Below, piece after piece: positions 53,488-64,000 of a stretch of DNA of 64,000 nucleotides (positions are counted from its first letter, which is position 1; each line of letters starts with the position of its first letter). Source of the stretch: Trichodelitschia bisporula (lineage: Eukaryota > Ascomycota > Dothideomycetes > Phaeotrichales > Phaeotrichaceae). The position numbers and the translations under genes were made by a program. The DNA lies in NCBI GenBank assembly GCA_010356995.1, contig ML996704.1:356404-420403 (forward strand). Reading direction: 5' to 3'. The notes under the pieces are model-generated. The model saw only the letters and a list, made by a program, of their open reading frames with translations. It searched no databases and had not been told where the DNA came from.

Positions 53488-54999
53488 CTAATGCTGTTTA
53501 CGAAGGTGTGCAGCGGCCTGACGAATGAAATCTCCTGCAGCAAGGAAGGAAGGATTAGCACATGTTTCAGCCTGCAGGACGCCCGCCTCAACTGTCCATT
53601 CGCCACGAGCGGAAGCGGGAGCGGGGTTGTGAGACTGATGAGAGAGTGTGTAGAGCAAGTGCAGGACGAACGTACCAGTCTTGTGGAAGCATGTCCGGTT
53701 TCCTTGTGCGTCTCGCACCGCTTCTCCAATCGTCGTGTCATAGGCCATCCCGGTGTGTGAGTCTCTCGCCGGCACCCGCAATCCGTCTAGGGCGGTCTGC
53801 TCGGCTTGCGGAAGGGTGGCAACATAGGCGAGAAACTCGTCTGTAGCCTTGCGACTATCCAACGCGTTGTCGCTTTGGTCCTTGAGCAAGACGGGCCATA
53901 GCTTGTTCATCTCGTCAATCGTTTTGTCACGCACGCCCTGCTTCAGCCTGCTTTGTTCGATCTGCAGCGCTGCCAGCGCTTTTCCGAGCGGATGTTGGAC
54001 GATGGCGCGAATGTCATTGGCCGCGAACATTTGTTTGCTCAGCGGATTGCGCATGACTCCCGAGTTGGCTGTAATGGCTTGTGCCAATTCCTCCATGTCC
54101 CATGCGTAGCCGTCCTCGGTGACATAGAAGTTGGTCCGCGGTATGTCCGAAATGGGGTCGCCGAGCATTGTCTCGTCGTTGACATAGGTACGGCCGAGCA
54201 GCTCGTGCTCGATGTGCATCATGGCAGTAGTGGCGTGGGGCTGCATGTCTTTCGGCAGCGCTGCCCTGAGAACTTTCACTCGCTTTGCAAGATTCTCGCC
54301 CAGCGCGTCGTTGTCCGGTGCGTCCGGCCGCGATCGCAGCCACTTGGACATGTCGCAAAGGTCTGCGTATACTGTTTCGACAGCTTTCTTCGGGTCGGCT
54401 TCCATGGCCCTCGCGACAGCTCGGGCGCTCCCGGGAGCTTGAATGCGCTCGGCAACCTTAGCTTGCTGATGCTGGGTGCGAAGCAGTGTAACAATCTTGC
54501 CCGCGGCCAGGGACTCAACATCCTCAAGGAAACTGTTGTCGAACCCTCCCGCACCCGTATTTTGCATTAGCTCATCGAGGAACAGAGCGTCGCTTTGTAG
54601 TGCCTTGGCCTTCGCACTGAACTGTTCATAGTCTGTGAGCCACTTCTCTCTTAGTCGAGCACGCTCCGCTGGGTTGTCTGGCAGTTTGGGGATGCTTGTG
54701 GGGGGCTTGTATGGTGGGAGCTCTGCCTTTGGCGATGTCTTCAGGGCTTTTCTGTTTACGGCGGGTTTTGCGGCTTGTTTGGCGGAGCAAAATGCTTTGT
54801 GCCACTCGAGGACCTGTGGGTCGAGCGAGACAAGCGTCAACAACTCCTGGGTCTGCTCGCGGACGGCGTCATCCCAACCGGCAGCGATAAACTGTTGTAC
54901 GAGGAGCTTTCGCGCTTCGACTCCGGGAGGGTGTCGTTCGATTTCTTCGTAGAGCTCGCTGAGAAGTGACAGATCGAGTTCCTCACGTGTTGTGGCCAT
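53488..54999 (-). CDS. Protein with U-box-like segment, unknown function
   Basis: Exons 54999-53676 and 53534-53488 give 456 residues; the join yields CFHKTGDFIRQAAAHLR. The start MATTREELDL is preferred (context GCC ATG GCC) over an ATG at 55110. Residues 1-70 are helical, 90-115 Pro/Lys-rich, then long helices. Around 275-330, MLGDPISDIPRTNFYVTEDG, YAWDMEELAQAI and RNPLSKQMF follow the order of a U-box (DP-I, xDGxxY/W, NPxS/T), without zinc ligands, so an E3-type or degenerate U-box is possible. The intron (53675-53535, donor GTACGT, branch GCTAAT, acceptor TGCAG) is 141 nt, a multiple of three with no stop, so retention would give an intact 503-residue form. Family not recognised. Confidence 0.78.
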   Translation of the reverse strand: MATTREELDLSLLSELYEEIERHPPGVEARKLLVQQFIAAGWDDAVREQTQELLTLVSLDPQVLEWHKAFCSAKQAAKPAVNRKALKTSPKAELPPYKPPTSIPKLPDNPAERARLREKWLTDYEQFSAKAKALQSDALFLDELMQNTGAGGFDNSFLEDVESLAAGKIVTLLRTQHQQAKVAERIQAPGSARAVARAMEADPKKAVETVYADLCDMSKWLRSRPDAPDNDALGENLAKRVKVLRAALPKDMQPHATTAMMHIEHELLGRTYVNDETMLGDPISDIPRTNFYVTEDGYAWDMEELAQAITANSGVMRNPLSKQMFAANDIRAIVQHPLGKALAALQIEQSRLKQGVRDKTIDEMNKLWPVLLKDQSDNALDSRKATDEFLAYVATLPQAEQTALDGLRVPARDSHTGMAYDTTIGEAVRDAQGNRTCFHKTGTFVLHLLYTLSHQSHNPAPASARGEWTVEAGVLQAETCANPSFLAAGDFIRQAAAHLRKQH

Positions 55000-55260
55000 G
55001 GCTAATATGTGAAAGCGAGAGATGCGGATAGACAGGTATGGATTTGGGCGATTTGAAGCCGGATAAAAGTGTGCAGCCGAAATCTGTTCAGTGTACATGA
55101 AAGAGAGCACACAAAGGTCCGTATGGCAGTGATGTTTTTATGGGGCAGCTATTTCGGCAAAGTTGCAGACCCGGGGAGAGGGCCGCGAGGGCGTCTCCCA
55201 CAGGCACGTGTAGCTTCTAACAGTTGAACGGTATGCGGGTGCTGGTTGCTTTGGTGGCCT

Positions 55261-55294
55261 GTTGCTGGTTGCTGGTTGCTGGTTCTGGTTGCTG
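55261..55294. repeat. 7-bp microsatellite (GTTGCTG)n
   Basis: About five copies of GTTGCTG with one shortened copy, about 260 bp upstream of the U-box-like gene. Confidence 0.85.
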
Positions 55295-58200
55295 CCGTCT
55301 GCTAGTCGCCAGTGCCACATCCCGCAGTGTGCACAGCCTCTGAAGCCTAAGGCGGCGCAGTCAAGTTCAGGCGATGTGGAAAACCGCACTATCTCTGGCG
55401 CCTTGAGCCCTGTCCATCTCAACCTTTCCATCAACTGGTTAGCTAACGGTAGTAGACACACAGGTTTGCCAGTCCCACCTCACACAGCCTGATGCATTTC
55501 GTCCAGTCCTCCATCTCGCCTGACACTCGTTTCTTATCTTATGAGTCTTAGCAACCCCCACAGGGCTTTTCGTATCGCCTTCCTTCATCGCGGACCCGAT
55601 TCTTGAATCATAAACGAGCTGGAGGAAAGCGACACAACAACGACTATATCACCGATGGGAAGAGGTGACGTCTCTCAAAGCGCGACCTGGGAGATTGAAT
55701 CGGCTCAACGCTAAAACGCGCTCGGCTAGTTGGAATGGCTTGATCTCCCACTTATGACCTCACCCATTGGCTCTCATAATTCCTCGGTTCTCATTCGTCG
55801 CTGCTGGCTTGCGATGGATGCCATGAAGTCCATGGAACACAATTGCTTGCTTCACTCATCTACAGTCCTACGGCTCTGCTCCTCTGTCTCTATGGTGCTG
55901 TAGCATTGGCCGCGTTGCAATTGCACACCGGCTCAGAAACCCATCAGAGGCTAAGTCTAAATTATGATCTAGTTTAAAGGCTTTCAACTTCTTCCTTTCG
56001 CTGACATGGTTACCTCAGATCTTACCTTTGACGTCTCCATGCCGCTCGCTTTCACGCTCGCTCTCAGCTTCTCACGGATATCTTACAACTATTGAATTAC
56101 AAGTTTCTGAAAGGCGCCAAGTAGCACACAATCCTTGGACGAGCTGGCATATCTTCCGGCGAAATGATGATGCAGCACTACATATTCCTTCTAGAACGCC
56201 AATTCACGGCCAAGTGCGCTATTCAGAGAATGATAAGACTGAGCCATGGCAAACGGATGCCACGGGATTGACACTCTCGGACAAGCTGTCACTTTGCTCG
56301 GATCGCGACCCCGAAAGCAATAGGGCAACTGGCCAGACCAGGCGCCAACCGTACTAGCCAGCATCACGCCCAGGGACCAATTAACTCGCAGGCCTGCAGC
56401 AAGTGTCGACTGTTCTGGGCACCATCGCCTGGCCTGGCTAGCCGTAGCAGCGATATCAACGTCAACCACTCACAATATCCACCAACCTGGGCCGTTTCAC
56501 CTCCGGATCTTGTCCGTCATTTCATCCTACTAATGAGCAGGCCATATATCCACCTCACTGTCGCGCCTGTGTGCCCTTCCAAGCCAGCACAGGACAACAA
56601 CGAAATATCCAAGTCCTCACCAGCGCTAAACCGAACCACCCAAGGCCTCGGCCCTTCTTTACGGTTCTACGCCCTGGCCTGCCAAACGCTTGATAATCGC
56701 GCCCGGCCCGAAACTTGGCCCGAGGATTGCCTGCGCCGATCCCGTTGTCATATCGACTGCATGGCGCGCCCGAATCGGCAGGGAGAAGTCCGGCTCAGCC
56801 TTTTTGGCGCCCATTTCGGACGTCTGGGCGCCGATTCCTCCCTATCCGGAGTCTGGGCTCTCTGGCCACTCCATATCCGGCTTCTGGGCTTTGCGTCTGG
56901 GCTGGAGTTATGGTAGGGCTGGCGAGGCCGCGAGGCGCTCTGGTACGAGACTCGGTAATATCTGGGACTGGGCGCCGACACTGCATCTTACTTCCGCACA
57001 GTACGGACACTTGGCTTCACGAGAGAGCAAAAAATGCCGCATTCAGCGGCTAAGACGGACGTCTTGGACGTGATGAGGATGCCCTCGACACGCATGCTCG
57101 CGTGCCACGCCGGTGCTTGACGGGAAGCATGTCCGGTACGTAGCGGTAACCCGCACCATCCGCCTCGCTCGTCCACCCTAGCACCCGGCACCCACCTGGC
57201 TAGTCCTCGATGTCTCCCTCCCGAAGCACGCATGCCGCACGCCCCCACGCCGCTGTCCAACCCCGGAGCTTGGCGCCTGCCCTACTTCTCCCCGCATATC
57301 ATGCACGGTACCGGAAATGGCAATGCCAAGAGAATGGTACGGACGCTGGTTGGTACTGCTGGTCGGTACTTGCCGCTGGAGCCACCGGATGCGGCTCTTG
57401 GGATGGGGTATGCAGGCGTGCATGACCTAGGCTATGGGGATATGGGGGCGGTGTGGTGGACCGAGTAGCCGATCGGACCCGATGGATTTATGACTGGCGT
57501 GCGGGCTTGGAGATCGGTAGGTGTGGGGTTGGGTTTGATTTGCGGGGTCTGCGTTGTGGGGGTTTGGGGGTTGGGAGTGCCGGGCCGAAGCCGAGGCTGA
57601 GATTGGGGTTATCGGGATTGGCTTGGATTGTCAGATGGTTGATCTGAATTCTCGGCATTCACGGTTATTTTGGGAGAGAAGGTTCTGGATTCGGCTGATG
57701 AGGGCGTGACAATTTGCTGCTTGCGGCGGTTGTATGATAGGAATGGCTCTTTCGTGTCATCGGGCACGTCGGGTTAGGTATCAGTGCGCATATTCATATC
57801 TGGTCGCGTGCACTTGCTCACTTCTGTCACGTTCTTGATGTGTAATCTTCGGACTGGATGTTGATACATCCGTATACAGTGTATTCTCCTAGTGGATTAT
57901 GGATGCCAAATCGCTGCTGCAGGGACTGTCACTGGGCACATTCGCCGTGTTCCGCAACGCAAGATACTCGCTCTGTAGTCAGACACAGCGAATTTTCCAA
58001 CCTACTCATCACCATTGCCCGCTATATCTCCCGACAGAGGAACCCAAGCCAATCCTACACTACCACCGACAAGGCCAGCACAAGGCTGAACCGAACCACT
58101 GCAACCTACCTCCTGATCCCCAACTCCAAACCTATCCTCACCCACCCATATTCACAGCAAAGAAAAGCCAATACTTACCCAAGTGCATTATCACACCCAC

Positions 58201-61200
58201 CCATGGAAATCCCATCTCAAAAGCCCAGTCCCTCATCAAACCCCCACACTTACCCGTACCCAGCACACCCGAGCGCGAAACACACCTCCGTGCCCCCCTC
58301 GGCCCGCGTCAACCCCAAACAAAGCCCGTGCCAGCGCCCCAACCGGAACACAAAGAACCAAAGTACATTCGTATAAAAGGGCAGCTTGGCCCGCCCGCGC
58401 CCAGCAGCCCAGAACTCCTCGCCCAGCCCTGCGCACCGTTTCGTTGTTACACGTTCTTGGCCCCAAGATCGGTACGACCGCCGCGGATGGGAGGAGGAGG
58501 GTTTTACCGCGCCGAGACGGCGGGATGGGTAACCGTGCTTCGTACTTCGTACCGTACAACGGGCCCAAGGCGCCGAGAGGGTATAATTACCGCCTGCGCG
58601 GGGCGGTTACGCAGAGGATATGGGTGCGGCGGTTACCTGAGCAGGACGCGGATTCGACGAAGCTGCCGGTGTGAGTTCGGTGAAGAACAGCACTGAAGCT
58701 GAGATGCCGATCTGCAGCCGAGAATAGCATAAAGAGATCGGACAGTCCTTACAGACACGCTGCGAGACACGGGGCGTGTGCTACGTGCGCACAAGGTGTG
58801 GCTGCGGCGGGAAGGGCGGGCTGGTGGTTCGTCGATTGGGTCTGGGTCTTGGGCCGATGTGCGATCGGCAGGAGAAGACTTGGCTATGTGCGATGAGTGC
58901 GGTGCCGAGACATGGGAGTTTCACGCCGAGAGATAGAGTCCGTTTTTGTGAAAGGGGACGATGCGTAGAGCCGCGTCGCGTGCTCAGTTTGTCCCCTCGG
59001 GTTCTGCTGATGTGAGCCCCCAACCCCCGACGAGACGTCCTGCCGGTAAACAGCGGAGAGCAAAGAAGAGTCGTTGTGCGACGCGCGCGACCGCCAATGT
59101 CGCCAAGTGGGATATTGGGAAACGGAACGGATGGGAGGAGGGATGCGTCGCGGGGCTTGAGCCCTTTGAAGTGAAGCTTTTCCCTGCGCCGGGCAGAGCG
59201 GCATCATCGCCACGCCCGCGCTTCCGGCGGTGAGCGGCTGCCGATTTACGTACGAGCCGCCGTGGGGGAAGCGGTGACCGCGTGCGCTCGGGACGGTATC
59301 TTACGATGAGGGATTTTGGCCGCTGGGACAAAGCCGACGGATGGACATGCCGGTGAGCTTCGTGTTTGCGGAGCTGAAGCTCGAGCTCCAACTTGAGCTT
59401 GACGACGGGAAGAGGTTAAGCAAGTCGCACGGCCACCTGCAGCACTCTCCGACAGGTAACGTCACGGCGGCCGTTTTCCCAGCCTCGTGCTTTCTTGAAG
59501 AGGTGTAGCAAAGGCCGCGGCTCGCGATGCGGGATTAATATGTCGCGCCGCTCTAGCCGCGCCGAGGACCCGGCCTTACGCTGCGGGCAGACCCGGCGAG
59601 GGCCGCTCGCTTGATGCTGCTCCCGCGCGCAACTCGCAAATGGTAACTACTCACACGCGCAAGGCAAGGCTCGTCTTTATCGTCATCCCGCGGGGTCCGC
59701 AGACGAGACTGTTGCTGTCAACGGTACCTACCAAGGTAAGTGATCACGATTCCAGCCCGCCGCCCACGATTGGCCAACCGGGAGCGCACTTTGCTCGCGC
59801 CCCGGTCCTGGTCCAAAAGCGGATAAGCTCCACCGCGGCTCGGCCGCGGCTGACGGGGCATGACGCAGCGTGCGGGCTGGCTAGCGCGGTGGCGCGCGGG
59901 GGTGCAGCGTGGGATATGGGCGAGGCTGGGAGTGTGAAACGCGGGACGCTGGACGGAGCTGAGGGGGGGGCATGGGGGGTAGCGGAGATGGTGCCGGTAT
60001 GGGCTCGTAGAGTAAGCGGGCTGGGAAGGGAGAGGTACGGTATTTGGGACTTGATGGGCGATTGGACGGGAGGATAGATGAATTCACGGGTTGTTGAGTG
60101 TGAGGGCGTAAACAATAACGTCACTCGCCGAGGCCGCTGCGTGCCCGGTGCATACTGCGCATGGCGCGATTCGCTGCGCGGGGGGCCAAGGCCGGGACTC
60201 GGGTGCGCTTCTGTCGCCATCGCGAGGCTTGCGAGCGGCGTAGGGTTGTGGAAACGCAGGACGAGTCGTGCGAAAGTCAAATCGCCTTCGTGCGGGCCGG
60301 GGCGGAACGAGGACGATTCAGATGCGGGATGTGGTGCCGATGGCTGCGATATGCGTTTCAAACTCGCTGCGAGTTTGTGGGTTGTGGTGCACGTGCGACG
60401 CTCGTTGTTGCGGGGAGGAACGGGCGGTATGAAGCGCTCCAGCTATCGAGGTGGGATGCAGTGATGCGGCGATGCGTACCTACGCGCCCGAGTGACGTTT
60501 AGCGCTCTGCATGTCGCGAGCTGCGTGCAGGTCTAGTGTGGGGTGCAGAGCTAGCACGTCGTGGCCGAGTGCCGCAACTCCTCGGAGGGGACGGAGGTGC
60601 GTAGCCGCGAGCGCTGTCGGCTTTCAATGGTGTTGGTGTTGGCGCCGAGCCTGCGGGTGGGTGCGGTAACCTTCCGTTATGCGGTCGCGGCGACTTGGGA
60701 GAGACGAAACGAAGCGATGTTGAGATGTTGGCGATGTGTTGTGCTTGCGGTGTCAGAGCTCCAGGAACAGTATCAGACTGTTTCTGCGGCCATGGCCCCG
60801 TGCAAAGCGCGCGCGAGGATGCCCCGAATGCGGCCCGTCGGGCGGAGGGTGAGGGACGATCGCTGGTTTCGGGGATTGGGCGTGCTTTCGAAGGAGCGGG
60901 ATCGGAGACGGATGCGGGTCGGCGGTAGGGCGGGCGGGCTCGAGATGCGAAAGGGTATGCGGATGGACCAAGGGGCTTTTGGCCGCGCGTTTGATGAGGA
61001 CCCAGACTGGCAATTATGTTATCTCCTTTGTAGAGGAGATTCGCCGTCGATCACGATATCGCGCGTAGAACGGCGCTCATAGACGCGCCGCTCTTTTCAA
61101 AGTGCCTAGACTAAACGCGCTACTGTTGGAACTATCGGTATCATGTAGTATCCACCGGTACCTGGTGTCCGCCGCGTACATGGCGGCGTGTGGAGACAAC

Positions 61201-63779
61201 TGTGGTTCCTTCCCCCCTTCCCGTTCCTCTATCATAAGCTTCGATCCCGGGCTCTGCCGTCGGCTCCACAAATTATGCGGAAAAGGGTCGGTGGCCAAAT
61301 TACCGCGTCCATCCGCCGCCGGACTACTACGTAGACGCGAGAAGCCGCGAACCGAGAACAGAAAAGTCCTAATGGTGTCTTCTGGAATTGGGGGGAAATC
61401 GCGCGCGCCAGACACCCCCAACTACCCACCAATAGCGCTCGTCATAGCCGACGTTTGCGCCTGTCGGGGAAAGCAGAGAGAGAGGCATTTTACGTCCTGC
61501 TGGGCATTCCATCTCGTTTCCGTCATTATTATTGCCAGCCTGCATTCCGCCTTCTGTCCAAGCGCAGCCCGACGGCCGGTGATGCGGGCATCGAAGGCCG
61601 GGATTCCAAGAGCCTCATCCCGATCATGCCGTGTTTCCATATTTTTCTCTTCCACTTGCCGGATTGGGAGTACCTGGAAGACGCCGATGAATTCGCGATG
61701 CAAAAATTATTTGCTGGCAACCGTGCAGGGTATAGGCGTTGATGTGTGTGGACGGCCTCCTAGCACTTTTTTGCCCTTCCCGTCACCCAACATCCACTTC
61801 TCCCCCACTCTCTCCCGCAGGGCTATGGATAGGGCTAGGTACGCGGTTCTGGCCTGGGACGATGGATATGCCACAGCGGGAGGTGGGTTTTGGCCGTTTT
61901 GCCTCTTTTCAAAGCTCCGCAAGGGTTCACGACCGTGTCAGCTTCCTCGTTTGGCGTATCTGATGCTGGGGGAGGAGAGGAGACGTGGGAGAGATGTAGG
62001 CGAGTATTGAGAATGCCGATCGCTTTTGCTAGTAATGCGTGAGTAAGCCTCGCGCGGGGTACACCTTGGCTTTGTTGGACTGTTGCATGAGCATCAGCAT
62101 CGGTATTTCGGCCTTGTGGTTTGCGTTCTTCTTCTCTCGAACCCGCAGCTTCATCGCTCTCTTCATTCGTCGGCCAGATGCTTGGTATGGAGGCAGATAG
62201 TGAATAAACGGTATCCCCCACCAGCTCACCACTGCAAAGCCAGGGGCAGCCGTGGCCACCCAGCGGGGCATGCACACCAAGACAGGAGGCTCCGTAGTGA
62301 CCGAGGGTAAACGGCCTATTCCCAACGTAGAAAGGGCGAGGAACGTCCTCTCCAAAGTACCCCGAGCTGGCCCATTTGATCCCGCCAGCCCAGCGACAAC
62401 ATGGTGAGCCATGGATGGAATCTGGATGGTTCATGGATTATTGGCCCTCTCCCATGCTCAAACATAAAGCTGCCATTTGATACCTGGCCCCGAAGAAAGG
62501 CACCGACACGCGCGCGTACGGTACACTGCAAGTGCACGACTAAACTTCCGTATGGTGGGGAAGAGATGTGGCGGCGGGCGGCAGAGCAAAGTCTGTTGAA
62601 GCACTCTGTGACAGCTTGGTGCGGGGGACAGCGCCTCACCGTAGCATGTCACTGCGAGCCTCTCCATCGCTGAGGGCTTCATCGAAGGGCTGCCCGAGAG
62701 CGGCGTCTTGTATCGCTGGGCTCTGGCCGGCCAAGCTGCTGGGCGCAATTCTCGACTTGGCGGCGACGATGCAAATCGGCTTGGTTTTTGCTTGGAGACG
62801 TTACATGCTTCGTCGTTTGCGGATGTAGATGGGAAGATCAAGACGGACACGGGGTTATTATCGAGCTGGGCGTCTGTTTCGATGTGGCTCTTGTACTCTT
62901 GTTATCGGTGCAGATTGAGTTTATACGTGCGTGGAGGGTAGCCAAAGCGGGTTGGGTGTCGTCGTCCCTACCGTACCATTGTGAAGCTTAAAGGGATCTG
63001 GTCGCCCACGGGTTCCATCAACCAAATGCAAGACTGACGGGCAGTCGAGCGATATATCTCATCAAAGGGACCTTCTTTCCCTTGAGCCAAACTATCTGCA
63101 GCTTGAGTTTGATCATTGTGTCTTTTTCTCAACTACATCCATATAGCGCGCGATCATCCCTCTTTCATCATTTTATCGGCCTTTTACATCTTGCATCATC
63201 ATCGGCATCATCCACGCCAGCCCCGCGCCTCGCTGCTGATAACGGTTTCGGCACCCGACACGGCTGGGATTATTCAATTACCCACTAGCCGACCCTGTTC
63301 CCGCCTTCACCCTGCGCGGTCGCTGCACGAGAAACGGGCGAAGGAAAAAAAGCCGCGCATTTTTTTCGCTCACTCGACGGTGATTTGAGGATTTGCTTGC
63401 CTCAGGCCAGTTAGTGCTCGGTCGGGACCAAGTTGTTGCCGTAGCGAGAAGAGACGGCGAGAGAGCAGGAAGCCTTCGTCAGTCACCCCAAACAAACAGT
63501 TGGTGAGTTGACACCTTTGCTGCATAGTTGCGTACGTAGTAGAGACGAGAAGAAAAAAACTCAACCACAAAAAAAAACCCGCAAGGCTAGAGAAGGGATT
63601 TGCAGTACGCAAGCTGGTCCCGGAGGGTAAAGACCGCATAATCACCGACCTCTACTGACTATTAAATCAACAGTTTTGTCGGCATTCTGTTCTGAGTGTT
63701 CGACAGCTTCATCAGTTCTTCACTCTCGTCTCTTAATTCTTCAGACTTCTTTGTCGCCTTGAAGAGAGTGGAAGCTCGT

Positions 63780-63823
63780 CCACCATCACCACCACCACCA
63801 CCATCACCACCATCAACCTCCAC
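63780..63823. repeat. CAC/CAT trinucleotide repeat
   Basis: Fourteen or so triplets of CAC and CAT (one AAC). Non-coding as far as can be seen, within the presumed leader region. Confidence 0.85.
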
Positions 63824-64000
63824 CGGCGTCATAAGCACAGCAAGCAACTGAGCAAAGAGACCGGCCTGTCGCGCACCCCGGTCAAGGCCATCGGTCGCCG
63901 AACACGCCAAACCCTTCAAGGGCACTTTAGCAGCTTTTTCTCTCTAGCTCCGCTTCAAGCAACGCTTCAGAGGAAAACCAGCCAAAAGTTTCCCCTCCCA

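Larger units (their letters stand above)
55000..64000. other. 9-kb region without a convincing gene
   Basis: ORFs up to about 300 codons occur (for example 57899-58696, 59744-60361 and 61102-62010), but they sit in G/C-rich sequence, overlap frames on the other strand and resemble nothing I know. From 63060 on, C/T-rich tracts, a TATA-like word (ATATAGCG near 63143) and an open leader with a GTGAGT donor-like site (near 63500) suggest the promoter and 5' leader of a plus-strand gene starting beyond the window. Confidence 0.5.

Noticed and set aside
57899-58696. Plus-strand ORF of 265 codons
   Set aside because: Low-complexity His/Pro/Gln then Arg-rich; a second frame overlaps it; no domain, no codon pattern.
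61102-62010. Plus-strand ORF of 302 codons
   Set aside because: Basic Ser/Arg/Pro composition typical of a random frame in G/C-rich DNA; no domain recognised.

Overview
The window looks like nuclear DNA of a filamentous ascomycete (Pezizomycotina). Introns are few and short (about 45-170 nt) with GTRNGT-type donors and CTAAC-type branch sites. The intron-bearing tRNA, the secreted and mitochondrial proteins and a CID-RRM transcription factor of the Seb1/Nrd1 type point the same way. Nothing bacterial or viral dominates, and there is no CRISPR array.

Layout. 0-20 kb is a conventional housekeeping block: a Seb1/Nrd1-like RNA-binding protein cut by the left edge (minus), mitochondrial citrate synthase (plus, six exons), the respiratory supercomplex factor Rcf2 (minus), a secreted S41-type peptidase (minus), a secreted HET-C/CinY-like protein (minus), a Pns1/choline-transporter-like membrane protein (minus), and a Rab2/Rab4-type GTPase with an enlarged interswitch loop (plus). 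20-27.6 kb is gene-poor: an intron-containing tRNA-Ala(UGC), a degenerate minisatellite, one small charged ORF, a 15-bp inverted repeat and a duplicated 32-bp element carrying CACGTG. 27.6-38.3 kb holds a 1683-residue WD40 protein, a small secreted glycine-rich repeat protein and a LanC-like protein. 39-55 kb holds three minus-strand genes of little-known families: an intronless 2685-residue beta-rich protein with a C-terminal galactose-binding-like domain, a 1336-residue protein with a C-terminal PARP fold, and a protein with a U-box-like segment. From 55 kb to the right edge (about 9 kb) I find no convincing gene; the last kilobase looks like a pyrimidine-rich promoter or leader for a gene beyond the window.

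The most unusual object is the glycine-rich secreted protein gene at 33579-34474 (minus). Its 3' half is a tandem array in which each 107-bp unit is one 57-nt exon plus one 50-nt spliceosomal intron. The four introns are near copies, the internal exons are phase 1-1, and two of the three are identical. The introns themselves have therefore been amplified by minisatellite-type duplication, giving a protein whose repeat number could vary by DNA copy number, exon skipping or intron retention. A three-copy 35-bp repeat lies immediately upstream of its TATA box.

Exon models were built by reading splice sites and checking frame. No alignment or search was run, so family names rest on motif recognition.
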